37,433 nucleotides of DNA from NCBI GenBank assembly GCA_035295225.1, contig DATGJI010000006.1, positions 1 through 37,433 on the forward strand, in the 5' to 3' direction. This document shows, piece by piece, positions 1 through 8,900 of the stretch. The notes below the pieces were generated by a model. The model had not been told where the DNA came from and ran no database searches. It worked only from the letters and a program-made list of their open reading frames with translations. The DNA is from Candidatus Eremiobacteraceae bacterium (lineage in GTDB: Bacteria > Vulcanimicrobiota > Vulcanimicrobiia > Eremiobacterales > Eremiobacteraceae). Within the stretch, counting starts at the first letter, position 1; each line of letters begins with the position of its first letter. Both the position numbers and the translations under genes were made by a program.

Positions 1-1
1 G

Positions 2-3000
2 TACGACAACTACCCGACCTCAACGGCATCAGCTCTCGGACAGCAAGAGCTGCAAGTCTACACCGGCGCCGCTCCGGCGAGCTCCGAGTCGCAAGGCTTG
101 GCCGGCTACATCAACCAGGTCATCCGCAATGGCACGTATCCAGGCTTCGGCGAGATGAACTTCGGCGTTGGCGCGCCCACGCTCTACAACAAGGCCAACA
201 TCCAAGTCGGCGGCGCCACGCCGGATCGCAACTTCACCTACTTCGTCGGCATCGGCGGATATCACCAGCAGTTCCGCTGGTACGATCAGAGCAACGGCGC
301 GGGCATCACGCAGCTGTGGGGTACGCCGATGGCTCGGACGGCGCCGCCCGACGGCTGTACATCCGGCGGAGTCTCCACGCCCGATGCCAAGAACTACGCG
401 TCATGTTACGCCACTCAGATCGGACCCGGCGGCTACGCGCTCGCATCGCCGGATCTCTTCGGTAATGCGTCGGACGTGTGGGACTACGAAAACGTCGTCA
501 ACCTGCATTTCGGCCTGCCGCACCGCAACGACGCCGGCAAGGACGACATCCAGCTGCTGTACGACAACTCATACCTGCACAACCTAGACTACAGTTCCGC
601 CTCCGATTGGGGCGTCACGACGCCTGGCCCGCTGCAGACCCTCAACGGCGGCCCGTCGTTCGGCTACTTGAGCGGACCCGGTGTTGGTGCTCAATACCTC
701 GGTAAGGTCGGCGTCGCGCTCGGCGCGGGCGTCACCGCCGCTCAGCTGTCTGCGATGGTCAACCCCTACTATTTCCCATATAATCCGGACAGCACGAAAC
801 CGTCGCCGTATTTCGGCGGCGCGCTCGCAGCCATTCCACAGAATCAACGCGACGGTTCGGCCAACCCGAACTCGATCATCAAACTACAATACCAGAAGAA
901 CATCGGCACCTCGTCGTATTTCCGCATCTACGGCTTCACGAACTATTCAACGTGGCCGCAGACCGCGCCGAATACGGCGTGGACCAATTTCGTCGGCTAC
1001 TTCCCGTTGAACTACTACGTGCAGACGACCACCAACGGCGTCAGCGCGTCGTACGCGAGCCAGATCAACGACAAGAACCTGATCAACGTGGAAGTCAGCG
1101 ACAGCTACGCGCACGACTATCGGGCGAACGACACCACCATGGTCAACGGCGGCAATCGGCCGTTCCTGTGGGCCGTCAACTCGAGCGCTCCGACGTCGGG
1201 CACCTGCTACGTGACGAATCAGGTCGCGGGCGGGCCCGCGGTCGGCACCGCGGTCAACTGCTACAGCGCATACGCAGGCAAGGTGACGATGGGCAACATC
1301 ACCCCCGCGGCGCTCACTCTGCCCGCGAGCTGCGGCACGGGATCGTGCGAGTGGTTTGTGGCCGAGAACGGACGTCGCGGCGGCGGTAACCAAGCCGATC
1401 CGACGTTCCTCTCAAGCTCGATCACGGACCAATGGAAACCGACGGCGCAGCTGTTGTTCAACTACGGCGTGCGCTTCGACAGCTTCCGCTACAAGCTCTC
1501 GGACACCGGCGGATCCGCACGCAACTTCTGGTTCAACGCGTTGAACAGCGGTTGGTGCGTGCTGCCTGGAGCCGGTAACGAGCCGGCACCCAACCCGAAC
1601 GATGCAACCGGCGTCAACCAACCATGCCCGGCGGGCCAGGTTCCGGTGCATCTCACGAACCTGCCGAACGACACGGTCACGTACAACGTGTTCCAGCCGC
1701 GTATCGGCGGCACGTACACGGTCAACCATGACAACGTGCTCCGCTTCAGCTACGGCAGATACACGCAGGCGCCAAACACTGCGTACCAGCAATACAACTT
1801 GCTGCAGCAGGACCTGGCGTCGTACGACGCTCAGAACTTCTGGCCGGTCGGCTTCACCACCACGACGCACCAGATCCGGCCGCCGACGTCGAACAACTAC
1901 GATCTCTCGTGGGAGCACCAGAGCGGGGATGTGAGCTTCAAGGTCACGCCGTTCTTGCGCCAGACGAAGGACCAGATCCAGAACTTCTTCCTCAACCAAA
2001 AGACGAACTTTGTCTCAGGACTCAACGCCGGCAATCAGACATCGGACGGCGTCGAATTTGAACTGACGAAGGGCGACTTCAACCACAACGGGTTGTCCGG
2101 CTTGTTCTCGCTGACGTTCACGCGCAGCTTGATCAAGTACAGTGCGCTGCAGAACGGCGGCAGCGTGCTGAGCACGGTGAACCTCGCCATCCAGCAATAC
2201 AACTCGTACACGAGCGCGTGCGCGTCTGCGTCGCCGTCGAACAACCCGAACGCGCTCTGCGGCGTGTACGGCAACACCAACGCCATCGCCACCGAAGGTA
2301 ACGGCGTGGCCAACCCGTACTTCAACGCACCGGTGCGGCCGCTGCTCGATCTGAGTGGATCGTACGCGCCGTTCAACACGCTACCCGGATCGGTCGAAGC
2401 CTCGAATGCTTCGTACGAAACCCCGGTGACCGTGACCGCGGTGCTCAACTACAAGGTCAACAAACTCTCCATATCGCCGCAGTTCCAATACTTCGAAGGC
2501 GTTCCGTACGGAGATCCGCTGACAGGCTGGGGAGTGAACCCGGCCACGTGCGCGCAGCTCACCGGCGCAACGGTTGCCGGCGATCCGCGCTACAAGTTCG
2601 GCGGCTCGGGAACTCCGTTCGATGCACTCACCTGCACCGGACAAGTCCCGACACCCGATCCGTTCACGGGCAACTTCGACAATCTCGGCGCATTCAAATC
2701 TCCGAACGAGATCATGGTGCACATGCAGATCGGCTACGATGTGAGCCCGCGTGTGTCGCTGACGCTGAACCTCGTGAACCTCGTCAGCAGCTGCTCGGGC
2801 GGTTCATCGGAACCGTGGACGCGCCTCAACAACAACAAGTCATGCAGCTTCACGTTGCCTGGTTACAACGCGCCGCTGCCGTACGGATCGAACTTCTACA
2901 ACCCGGGTTCGACCTTCCAACCGATGGTCCAATACCCGTACCAGCAAAACCCGGTCTCGAACGCTCCGCCGTTCAACGCGTTCCTTGGCGTGAAGATCAA

Positions 3001-3007
3001 ACTCTAA
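2..3007 (+). CDS. TonB-dependent receptor, C-terminal part (5' end outside window)
   Basis: The frame is open from the left edge, so the signal peptide, plug and TonB box lie upstream; about 1001 residues are visible. The sequence is rich in Asn, Tyr, Gly and Ser with alternating aromatic/hydrophobic strands, for example FSYGRYTQAPNTAYQQYNLL and LSWEHQSGDVSFKVTPFLRQ, which is typical of the 22-strand beta-barrel of large TonB receptors. It ends in FNAFLGVKIKL, a terminal strand as expected for BAM-inserted barrels, although the last residue is Leu rather than Phe. The family imports siderophores, vitamins or glycans across the outer membrane; the substrate cannot be told from this part. Paired cysteines in long loops (for example TSGTCYVTN and AVNCYSAY) suggest extracellular disulfides. 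Function is by family resemblance. Confidence 0.85.
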   Translation, partial: YDNYPTSTASALGQQELQVYTGAAPASSESQGLAGYINQVIRNGTYPGFGEMNFGVGAPTLYNKANIQVGGATPDRNFTYFVGIGGYHQQFRWYDQSNGAGITQLWGTPMARTAPPDGCTSGGVSTPDAKNYASCYATQIGPGGYALASPDLFGNASDVWDYENVVNLHFGLPHRNDAGKDDIQLLYDNSYLHNLDYSSASDWGVTTPGPLQTLNGGPSFGYLSGPGVGAQYLGKVGVALGAGVTAAQLSAMVNPYYFPYNPDSTKPSPYFGGALAAIPQNQRDGSANPNSIIKLQYQKNIGTSSYFRIYGFTNYSTWPQTAPNTAWTNFVGYFPLNYYVQTTTNGVSASYASQINDKNLINVEVSDSYAHDYRANDTTMVNGGNRPFLWAVNSSAPTSGTCYVTNQVAGGPAVGTAVNCYSAYAGKVTMGNITPAALTLPASCGTGSCEWFVAENGRRGGGNQADPTFLSSSITDQWKPTAQLLFNYGVRFDSFRYKLSDTGGSARNFWFNALNSGWCVLPGAGNEPAPNPNDATGVNQPCPAGQVPVHLTNLPNDTVTYNVFQPRIGGTYTVNHDNVLRFSYGRYTQAPNTAYQQYNLLQQDLASYDAQNFWPVGFTTTTHQIRPPTSNNYDLSWEHQSGDVSFKVTPFLRQTKDQIQNFFLNQKTNFVSGLNAGNQTSDGVEFELTKGDFNHNGLSGLFSLTFTRSLIKYSALQNGGSVLSTVNLAIQQYNSYTSACASASPSNNPNALCGVYGNTNAIATEGNGVANPYFNAPVRPLLDLSGSYAPFNTLPGSVEASNASYETPVTVTAVLNYKVNKLSISPQFQYFEGVPYGDPLTGWGVNPATCAQLTGATVAGDPRYKFGGSGTPFDALTCTGQVPTPDPFTGNFDNLGAFKSPNEIMVHMQIGYDVSPRVSLTLNLVNLVSSCSGGSSEPWTRLNNNKSCSFTLPGYNAPLPYGSNFYNPGSTFQPMVQYPYQQNPVSNAPPFNAFLGVKIKL

Positions 3008-3032
3008 GCGCCCACGTTCGCGGAGAATCGCA

Positions 3033-3069
3033 GCCGGCGGAAATCAGCGTAGAGCTGATTTCCGCCGGC
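3033..3069 (+). terminator. Perfect 16-bp hairpin downstream of the TonB receptor
   Basis: Arms 3033-3048 and 3054-3069 are exact reverse complements (GCCGGCGGAAATCAGC and its complement) around a 5-nt GTAGA loop, 26 nt after the receptor stop. There is no following T-run, so it may protect the mRNA 3' end or act as an atypical terminator. Confidence 0.6.
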
Positions 3070-3138
3070 CCCAACGGTCCGGGACCGAAACGTAAGTTTG
3101 CGCGCCGAGCGCGCTGCAAGCGGCCCAACCGCGTAAAA

Positions 3139-3162
3139 GGGCTTTCGCTAATGCGAAAGCCC
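3139..3162 (+). terminator. Intrinsic terminator-like hairpin
   Basis: Arms GGGCTTTCGC (3139-3148) and GCGAAAGCCC (3153-3162) flank a TAAT tetraloop. AAAA precedes the hairpin and TCTTA follows it. It is a compact terminator shape about 130 nt after the receptor stop, backing up the hairpin at 3033. Confidence 0.6.
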
Positions 3163-3393
3163 TCTTACGTCCGACCACGTGGCCCTTTCGAATATAGCCG
3201 TTCGGTCTCGGTGGCGCTCAGCGCTCTCGCAGCTCGCGCATCAGCTTCTCGAAGGCGCCCGCCAATATTGATCTCGGCTGGATATCGACCGACGGGTGAT
3301 TCCCCCTGTCACATGAAAGGTTGGTGCTAGACCGCCGTCACGGATGGCATAGTTTCCGCATAGCCTCCGTTGGCGACGCCTAGGAGTCACGTG

Positions 3394-4407
3394 ATGTTTC
3401 GAACATTGTCCAAGGCTCGAGCAGTTATCGCATTTGCTTCTGTCTATTTCGTTTCCGGATGTTCGAGCGCCGTTAACCAGTCCGTTGTGCCGCACTCGGA
3501 CGCGGCCAGGTTTTCCGAGGCCCGGCAGTCTCTTGGACACTGGACAACCAAGGCCCCGATGCCGACGCCGCGCGTCTTCCTTGCTATTGGAGTTATCAAC
3601 GGACTCCTATATGCAGTCGGTGGCTATTCTCGGAGTTGCGGAACGGACGGCCTTTGCAACACATTGGAGGTCTACAATCCATCCAGCAACACCTGGTCGA
3701 CAAGAGCGCCGATGCCAACGCCGCGTTATGGGCTCGCCGTTGGAGTTGTCCGTGGCGAACTGTATGCGGTGGGTGGCAACACCGTTGCTAACCAACTGAA
3801 CACGGTAGAGGCCTATAATCCGGCGACGGATACTTGGAAAACCAAGGCATCTATGCCAACCGCTCGTTCTTTACTGTGCGCTGGCGTTGTCAACGGCAAA
3901 TTGTATGCCATCGGCGGCTGGAACGGCGCACCCAAAAACGGTTGGGTTAACACCGTTGAGGCTTACGATCCATCGAAAGATACATGGACCACGCTCCCGA
4001 CGATGCCGACAGCGAGAGACGTTGCAGCTGCAGGCGTTGTCAAGGGCATACTCTATGTTGTCGGTGGCATGAATCCGGGTGCTCTTTCCACTGTTGAAGC
4101 TTATGATCCGCTGCTGAATTCATGGTCGACAAAAGCACCGATGCCAAACCCGCGCGAATCGCTTGCCGCGGGCGTGATTCAAGGCCTCTTGTACGAAGTC
4201 GGTGGCACCTACAAACTCAACAACGGAATCGTTAACACCGTTGCTGCTTATGATCCAGCGACGAACGCCTGGACGACAAAGGCTCCGATGCCGACCGCGC
4301 GTGCGCAACTTGCTGCGGGCGTCGTCAGCGGTGTGCTCTACGCCGCGGGCGGAGAAGATAGCAACCGTATCACTGTCGACACCGTTGAGGCGTTTAGTCC
4401 AAAATAA
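3394..4407 (+). CDS. Six-bladed Kelch-repeat lipoprotein
   Basis: I chose the ATG at 3394 because AGGAG (3382-3386) lies 7 nt upstream; a TTG 24 nt earlier is in frame but has no such site. The product has 337 residues. Residues 1-23 are a lipoprotein signal ending in the lipobox VSGC with Cys23, so the mature protein should be membrane-anchored and extracytoplasmic. Six Kelch repeats of about 50 residues follow, each with the core W[10 protein letters not shown]...GV(V/I)xGxLYxVGG, then NTVEAYDP (W at about HWTTK, TWSTR, TWKTK, TWTTL, SWSTK, AWTTK). Six repeats close one beta-propeller. Ligand or partner is unknown. The repeats are very uniform, which suggests recent internal duplication. 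It stands alone on the plus strand and may be co-transcribed with the small gene that follows. Confidence 0.88.
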   Translation: MFRTLSKARAVIAFASVYFVSGCSSAVNQSVVPHSDAARFSEARQSLGHWTTKAPMPTPRVFLAIGVINGLLYAVGGYSRSCGTDGLCNTLEVYNPSSNTWSTRAPMPTPRYGLAVGVVRGELYAVGGNTVANQLNTVEAYNPATDTWKTKASMPTARSLLCAGVVNGKLYAIGGWNGAPKNGWVNTVEAYDPSKDTWTTLPTMPTARDVAAAGVVKGILYVVGGMNPGALSTVEAYDPLLNSWSTKAPMPNPRESLAAGVIQGLLYEVGGTYKLNNGIVNTVAAYDPATNAWTTKAPMPTARAQLAAGVVSGVLYAAGGEDSNRITVDTVEAFSPK

Positions 4408-4435
4408 CTACACTTGCCATGTCCGGGTGCGAGCC

Positions 4436-4765
4436 ATGATCGCAGTCTTCATCCGATACCAAATCGATCCGTTCCAACGCGACGTATTCAAGACGTATGC
4501 CGAGAACTGGGGCCGCATCATCCCGCGCTGCGGCGGTCACCTCATCGGGTACTTTCTCCCGCACGAAGGCACGAATGACGTCGGCTGGGGATTGATCGGC
4601 TTCGATAGCCTCGCGTCGTACGAGCAATATCGCGCCCGGCTGAGGTCAGATCCCGAAGGCCGCGCGAACTTCGAGATGGCTCAATCGAAGCGGTTGATTT
4701 TGCGCGAAGAACGCAATTTCGTCGAGGTCGTCGACGGCACGTTTGAGATTCCGCGGAAGCCGTGA
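4436..4765 (+). CDS. NIPSNAP family protein
   Basis: 109 residues starting [12 protein letters not shown] at the ATG at 4436, 28 nt after the Kelch stop. No good Shine-Dalgarno is visible; an upstream in-frame extension overlaps the Kelch gene and has no family similarity. The pattern of an N-terminal strand, FxxYAxxWxxIIPRxGG, then [38 protein letters not shown], is characteristic of NIPSNAP-type dimeric alpha/beta-barrel proteins. Bacterial members are mostly of unknown function, some perhaps oxygenase-like or stress-related. A cytoplasmic location is likely, since there is no signal peptide or membrane segment. Confidence 0.8.
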   Translation: MIAVFIRYQIDPFQRDVFKTYAENWGRIIPRCGGHLIGYFLPHEGTNDVGWGLIGFDSLASYEQYRARLRSDPEGRANFEMAQSKRLILREERNFVEVVDGTFEIPRKP

Positions 4766-4767
4766 CC

Positions 4768-5301
4768 TTACGGCGGTGAAGCCGCCGCGGCGAGAATGAA
4801 GCATGTCGTGGTCGCGTGCGCGTAGAGCTTCCCGTTGACGTCGCGCAGTTTTGCCTCGGCCGTTGCCATTCGGCCGCCCGCATGCAGCACGACCGCGTTG
4901 CAGACGACGCGCCCAGTCGAGAGGGTGACGGGAGCGACGAAGTTGATGTGCAGCTCGACGGTCGTGTAGCTTCGCCCTTTCGGGAGAACTGAAAGCACCG
5001 CGCAGCCGAGCGCAGTGTCGAGCAGCGTCGCAAGCGCGCCGCCATGGACGACGCCCAGCGGATTGTAGAGATGCTCTCCCGGCGTCAGCGCGAAGACGAC
5101 GCTTCCGGACTCGGCCGAGACCGGTTCGAGACCGATCAATGCCGCCATCGGCGGCGCCGGTATGTCACCGAAGAGTATTCCGCGAAGAAGTTCCAATCCA
5201 GAGCGGCCTGGCGCGGCATGAAGCGCGATCGCCGGATCACCCCAGGATACGGTTCGCGTCCGAGACGCGGGCGCTAGTTCTGCGGGTGTTTGGTCAGCCA
5301 C
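4768..5301 (-). CDS. PaaI-type hotdog thioesterase
   Basis: 177 residues from a GTG at 5301. The hotdog-fold core is clear: NPLGVVHGGALATLLDTALGCAV (residues 80-102), with the HGG (86-88) and Asp95 in the positions that bind and activate the acyl-CoA thioester in PaaI/4HBT enzymes, and a C-terminal RMATAEAKLRDVNGKLYAHATTTCF strand. It should hydrolyse an acyl- or aryl-CoA in the cytoplasm; the substrate is unknown. The predicted start lies 28 nt inside the 3' end of the peroxiredoxin gene on the same strand, so translational coupling is possible. The GTG has no strong Shine-Dalgarno, so the exact start is uncertain. It converges with the NIPSNAP gene, with only 2 nt between stops. Confidence 0.85.
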   Translation of the reverse strand: MADQTPAELAPASRTRTVSWGDPAIALHAAPGRSGLELLRGILFGDIPAPPMAALIGLEPVSAESGSVVFALTPGEHLYNPLGVVHGGALATLLDTALGCAVLSVLPKGRSYTTVELHINFVAPVTLSTGRVVCNAVVLHAGGRMATAEAKLRDVNGKLYAHATTTCFILAAAASPP

Positions 5302-5867
5302 GCCAGCGTCGTCTGAACGTTTGTGAGCGGCGACGGCTCCCGGAGCGCGAACAGGACTTTTCCATCCTTGCCGATGACGAACGTGACGCGATCGGCGAGC
5401 ACGGCTCCGTTGTACGCAAACGAAACGCCATAGGCCTTTGCGACCGCTCCGTTCGGATCGGAGACGAAACGCTGCGGAGCCGACGTCGCGGTCTGAAATT
5501 TCGCCAGCACATCGACAGGGTCGGTGGAGATCCCGACGACCGTCGCGCCGAGCTTTGCAAAGTCCGCCAGACTGGCGGCATAGGCTTTCGCCTCGATAGT
5601 TCAGCCTGCTGTGAACGCTTTGGGGAAGAAATACAGAACGATTGCGCCGCTTGCTCGCGCCTTCGAAAGATCGAACTGTTCGATCTTGCCCGCGAACGTG
5701 GACTCGCCCGTCACGTCGGGCGCTGACGTTCCGACGGACGCCATTGCGGGTGTCGGCGACGGTGACGCCGCATCGGACGCGGCAAAGGCCGCACGCGGCG
5801 CCGTGAGGGCCAGCGCGGCAGAGACGACGGCGGCGCAGACGATGAGGGTTGAGTGGCGCGGGGTCAT
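5274..5867 (-). CDS. Exported peroxiredoxin, predicted selenoprotein (UGA as Sec89)
   Basis: ATG at 5867 with GGAGG (5872-5876) 4 nt upstream. Residues 1-29 form a signal peptide (cleavage about AFA-A). The AhpC/TSA fold follows, with IVLYFFPKAFTAG, then an in-frame TGA (5601-5603), then TIEAKAYAASLADF and a normal C-terminal half (GISTDP, FVSDPNGAVAKAYGV, RVTFVIGKDGKVLF) to a TAG at 5274. The TGA sits exactly where the family has its peroxidatic Cys (TPGCT in Bcp/Prx), and the frame is intact on both sides, 197 codons in all. A SECIS-like hairpin follows (separate entry). Selenocysteine peroxiredoxins (PrxU) are known elsewhere. The mature protein has no other cysteine, so it would be a 1-Sec enzyme reducing peroxides outside the cytoplasm with an external reductant. 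Alternative: a nonsense mutation or sequencing error of TGC/TGT. The Sec assignment is inference; the fold is secure. Confidence 0.8.
5557..5591 (-). promoter_or_regulatory. Candidate bacterial SECIS element
   Basis: On the minus strand the upper stem CCGCCA (5578-5573) pairs with TGGCGG (5569-5564) around the 3-nt loop GUC. The stem starts 22 nt and the loop 28 nt after the UGA. A lower helix is possible between GC(G)AAAG (5591-5585) and CTTTGC (5562-5557), with an internal loop between the helices. Bacterial SECIS elements lie directly 3' of the UGA, with the apical loop about 16-37 nt away and a G among its first bases; this matches. They bind the elongation factor SelB. CTTTGCAAAG next door could compete for the lower stem. 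Confidence 0.65.
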
Positions 5868-5971
5868 TTCGCCTCCAATTCTTAAGGCTTTAGTCGTTTT
5901 CCACAGTCGTCGCGAATGCCTACAGAAATGAAAACAGGGCGACGGGCGGCTCCGCGGAAAACACGTTTCTA

Positions 5972-8900
5972 ATGGAAGAATCGTTTGGCTATTACCGCTA
6001 TCCTTCGATAGCGGACGACCTCATCGCGTTTGTCTGCGAGGACAGCGTCTGGACCGTGCCGGCATCCGGCGGCGACGCTAGCCGACTGACGGGGGAGCAA
6101 GGCGAAGCCTCGTATCCGCGGCTTTCCCCAGATGCGAAGACCATCGCTTTCGTCGGTCGCGACGAAGGGCATCCCGAAATATTCGTCATGCCGGCTGCCG
6201 GCGGTGAGGCCCGTCGCGTGACCTTTCTCGGCGCGGACCAATGCATCGTCAGCGGATGGACGCCGGATGGTGCAGAGATACTTTTCGCGTCTGACTATCA
6301 ATCGCCGTTCGTCAAGGAGACGCACGTCTACGCAGTCAGACTTTCGGATGGCATGGTGCGCGCGATCGGCGTTGGCCACGCGATGGTCATCGCGCTTGCC
6401 CCCGACGGCTCCGTGGCTCTCGGGCTCAACGGCGTCGATCCGGCGCGCTGGAAGCGATACCGCGGCGGCACCGCCGGCGATATATGGGTTTCGCGCGCAG
6501 GCGATGCGCAATTCCGGCGGCTGTTGAAGGTGCCTGGCAATCCGGTCTGGCCGATGTGGGTCGGCGACAGAATCTTCTTCGTCTCGGATCACGAGGGCGT
6601 GGGAAACCTCTATTCGTGCACGTCGGACGGCAAAGAAATCCGGCGTCACACGGATCACGTCGAATATTACGTCCGGTTTCCGTCCACCGACGGCACGCGC
6701 ATCGTCTATGGCGCCGGCGCCGAGATCTACAGCTACGACTCGCGCTCGGACAAGTCGGTCCGCGTGGCGATCGACGCGCGCTCAAATCCGCCACAGGTGC
6801 GCCGCAAATTCTTGAGCGCCAAGACCGACCTCGAACATTTCGCGCCGCACCCGGACGGTCATGCTGTCGCGCTGATCGCGCGCGGACGGCCCTGCACGAT
6901 GTCCAACTGGGAAGATGCTGTGAGCACACACGGCGACGGCAGCCGCGTGCGCTATCGGCTTGCGGAGTGGCTGCCGGACGGAAAACGAATCGTGGCCGTC
7001 AGCGACGCCGAAGGCGAGGAGCGGATCGTCGTCTTCTCCCACGATCAGCTGGCGCCCCCGGCGACGATCGCGATCACCGGACTCGACAACGGGTTGGGTC
7101 GCGCGGTCGCAATGCGCGTCGCACCGAAAGCCGATGTTGTGGCTATCGGCAACCATCGGTACGAATTGATTCTCGTCGACCTGACGACCGGAGCCGCCAG
7201 ACGCATCGACCGCAGCCCGGCTGCGCGTATCGAGGATCTCGCTTGGTCCCCCGACGGTCACTGGCTCGCATATTCGTGGGCGCAGTTCGGCGACATGTCT
7301 GTCTTGCGGATCGCCGACGCGCAGAATGGTGAAACGCACGACGTGACGGCAGCGCTGCGCGAAGATTTCAGCCCGTCGTTCGACCCGGATGGAAAATACT
7401 TGTACTTCCTTTCGACCCGTGATTTCAATCCGGTCTACGACATGCTGCAATTCGATCTCGGCTTTCCCATCGCCGTGCGGCCTTTCGCGCTGCCGTTGCG
7501 CCGCGACGTGCCGTCTCCGTTCGTGCCGGCGGCCAAACCAGTCGTGCATCGAGCGCTTGAGGATAAGGCGGAAGAACCGCCGACGCCGGCGCCCTCGCAT
7601 ATCGGCATCGACTTCGACGGCATCGCGGATCGCGTGATCGGTTTTCCCGTCGACGAAGGCAGATACGAGCATCTCGAAGCCGTCAAAGGCCGCGTGCTCT
7701 ACACGGGCTTTCCCATGCGCAGCCCACTATCGCCGCCGGGCGCCGGCCCCGAAGAGCCGGGCGGGGGGACGTTGTGGGCGTTTGATCTCGATGATCAGCG
7801 CGCATTCACGCTCGCCAGCGATGTCTCGTCGTTTCACGTCGCCGCCGACAATCGCACCGTCTTCTATCGCAGCGGCGATCGGTTGCGAGCGATCGACGGT
7901 CTCGGCAAGTCATTCGAAGGATCCGAGCGCCGCGTAGAGCCCGGACGCCGCAGTGGCTGGCTCGATCTCGGGCGCGCATCATTCGAGCTGCAGCCGCGCG
8001 ACGAGTGGGCGCAGATGTACGGTGAGGCGTGGCGCCTGCAGCGCGACCACTTCTGGGATGACCGCATGACCGGCGTGGATTGGCAGCTCGTCCACGACCG
8101 CTACGCGCGCCTCCTTCCGCTGGTGCGGACGCGCGCCGAGCTGAGCGATCTCCTCTGGGAGATGCAAGGCGAGCTTGGCACTTCACATGCGTATGAAAGC
8201 GGCGGCGACCATCCGCGACCGCGTCAGTACAAGCGCGGATTTCTCGGCGCCGATCTCCAATACGAGGAGGGCGCGGGCGGCTGGCGGATCGACCGCGTGC
8301 TGCGCGGCGATTCATGGGATCGCGACGCGGACTCGCCGCTCGCCCAGCCGGGCAGCGCGCTGCGCGAGGGTGATGTGCTGCTCGCGATCAACGGGCGTGC
8401 GCTCGCGCGTGATGTATCACCGGGTCGCTTGCTTGTCAACGAAGCAGGTCGTGACGTGGCGCTGTCCGTGCGCAGCGGCGACGCGAATGTTCCGCGGCGG
8501 GTCGTTGTGCGCGCGTTGCGCGATGAACGGCCGGTTCGCTATCGCGCGTGGGTGACGGCGTTGCGCTCGCGCGTGCATGCAGCCACCGATGGGCGCGTCG
8601 GCTACCTCCATATCCCCGACATGGGTCCCTGGGGCTACGCGGAATTCCATCGCGGTTATCTGCTCGAGACACATCGCGATGCGCTGATCGTGGATGCGCG
8701 CTACAATCGCGGCGGTCACGTCTCGGCATTGCTCTTAGAGAAACTCGCGCGCAAACGTGTGGGATACGACGTCTCGCGTTGGGGACACGTGCTTCCCTAT
8801 CCGCCGGAATCCGTCGCCGGTCCGATCGTGGCAGTCACGAATCAGTTCGCGGGTTCAGACGGCGACATCTTCAGCCACTTCTTCAAGACCTATCGGCTCG

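Larger units (their letters stand above)
3008..3393. other. Intergenic region with two hairpins, no gene
   Basis: This 386-nt gap holds two strong inverted repeats (listed separately) in its first 155 nt. The remainder, up to the Shine-Dalgarno of the Kelch gene, must contain that gene's promoter, but I see no convincing -35/-10 pair. The short frames crossing it have no coding character. Confidence 0.6.

Noticed and set aside
5274-5867. Peroxiredoxin read as a pseudogene or as two short genes split by a stop
   Set aside because: Both halves are in one frame, the break is one UGA exactly at the catalytic site, a SECIS-like hairpin follows and the start signal is intact. Decay remains possible but is the less economical reading.
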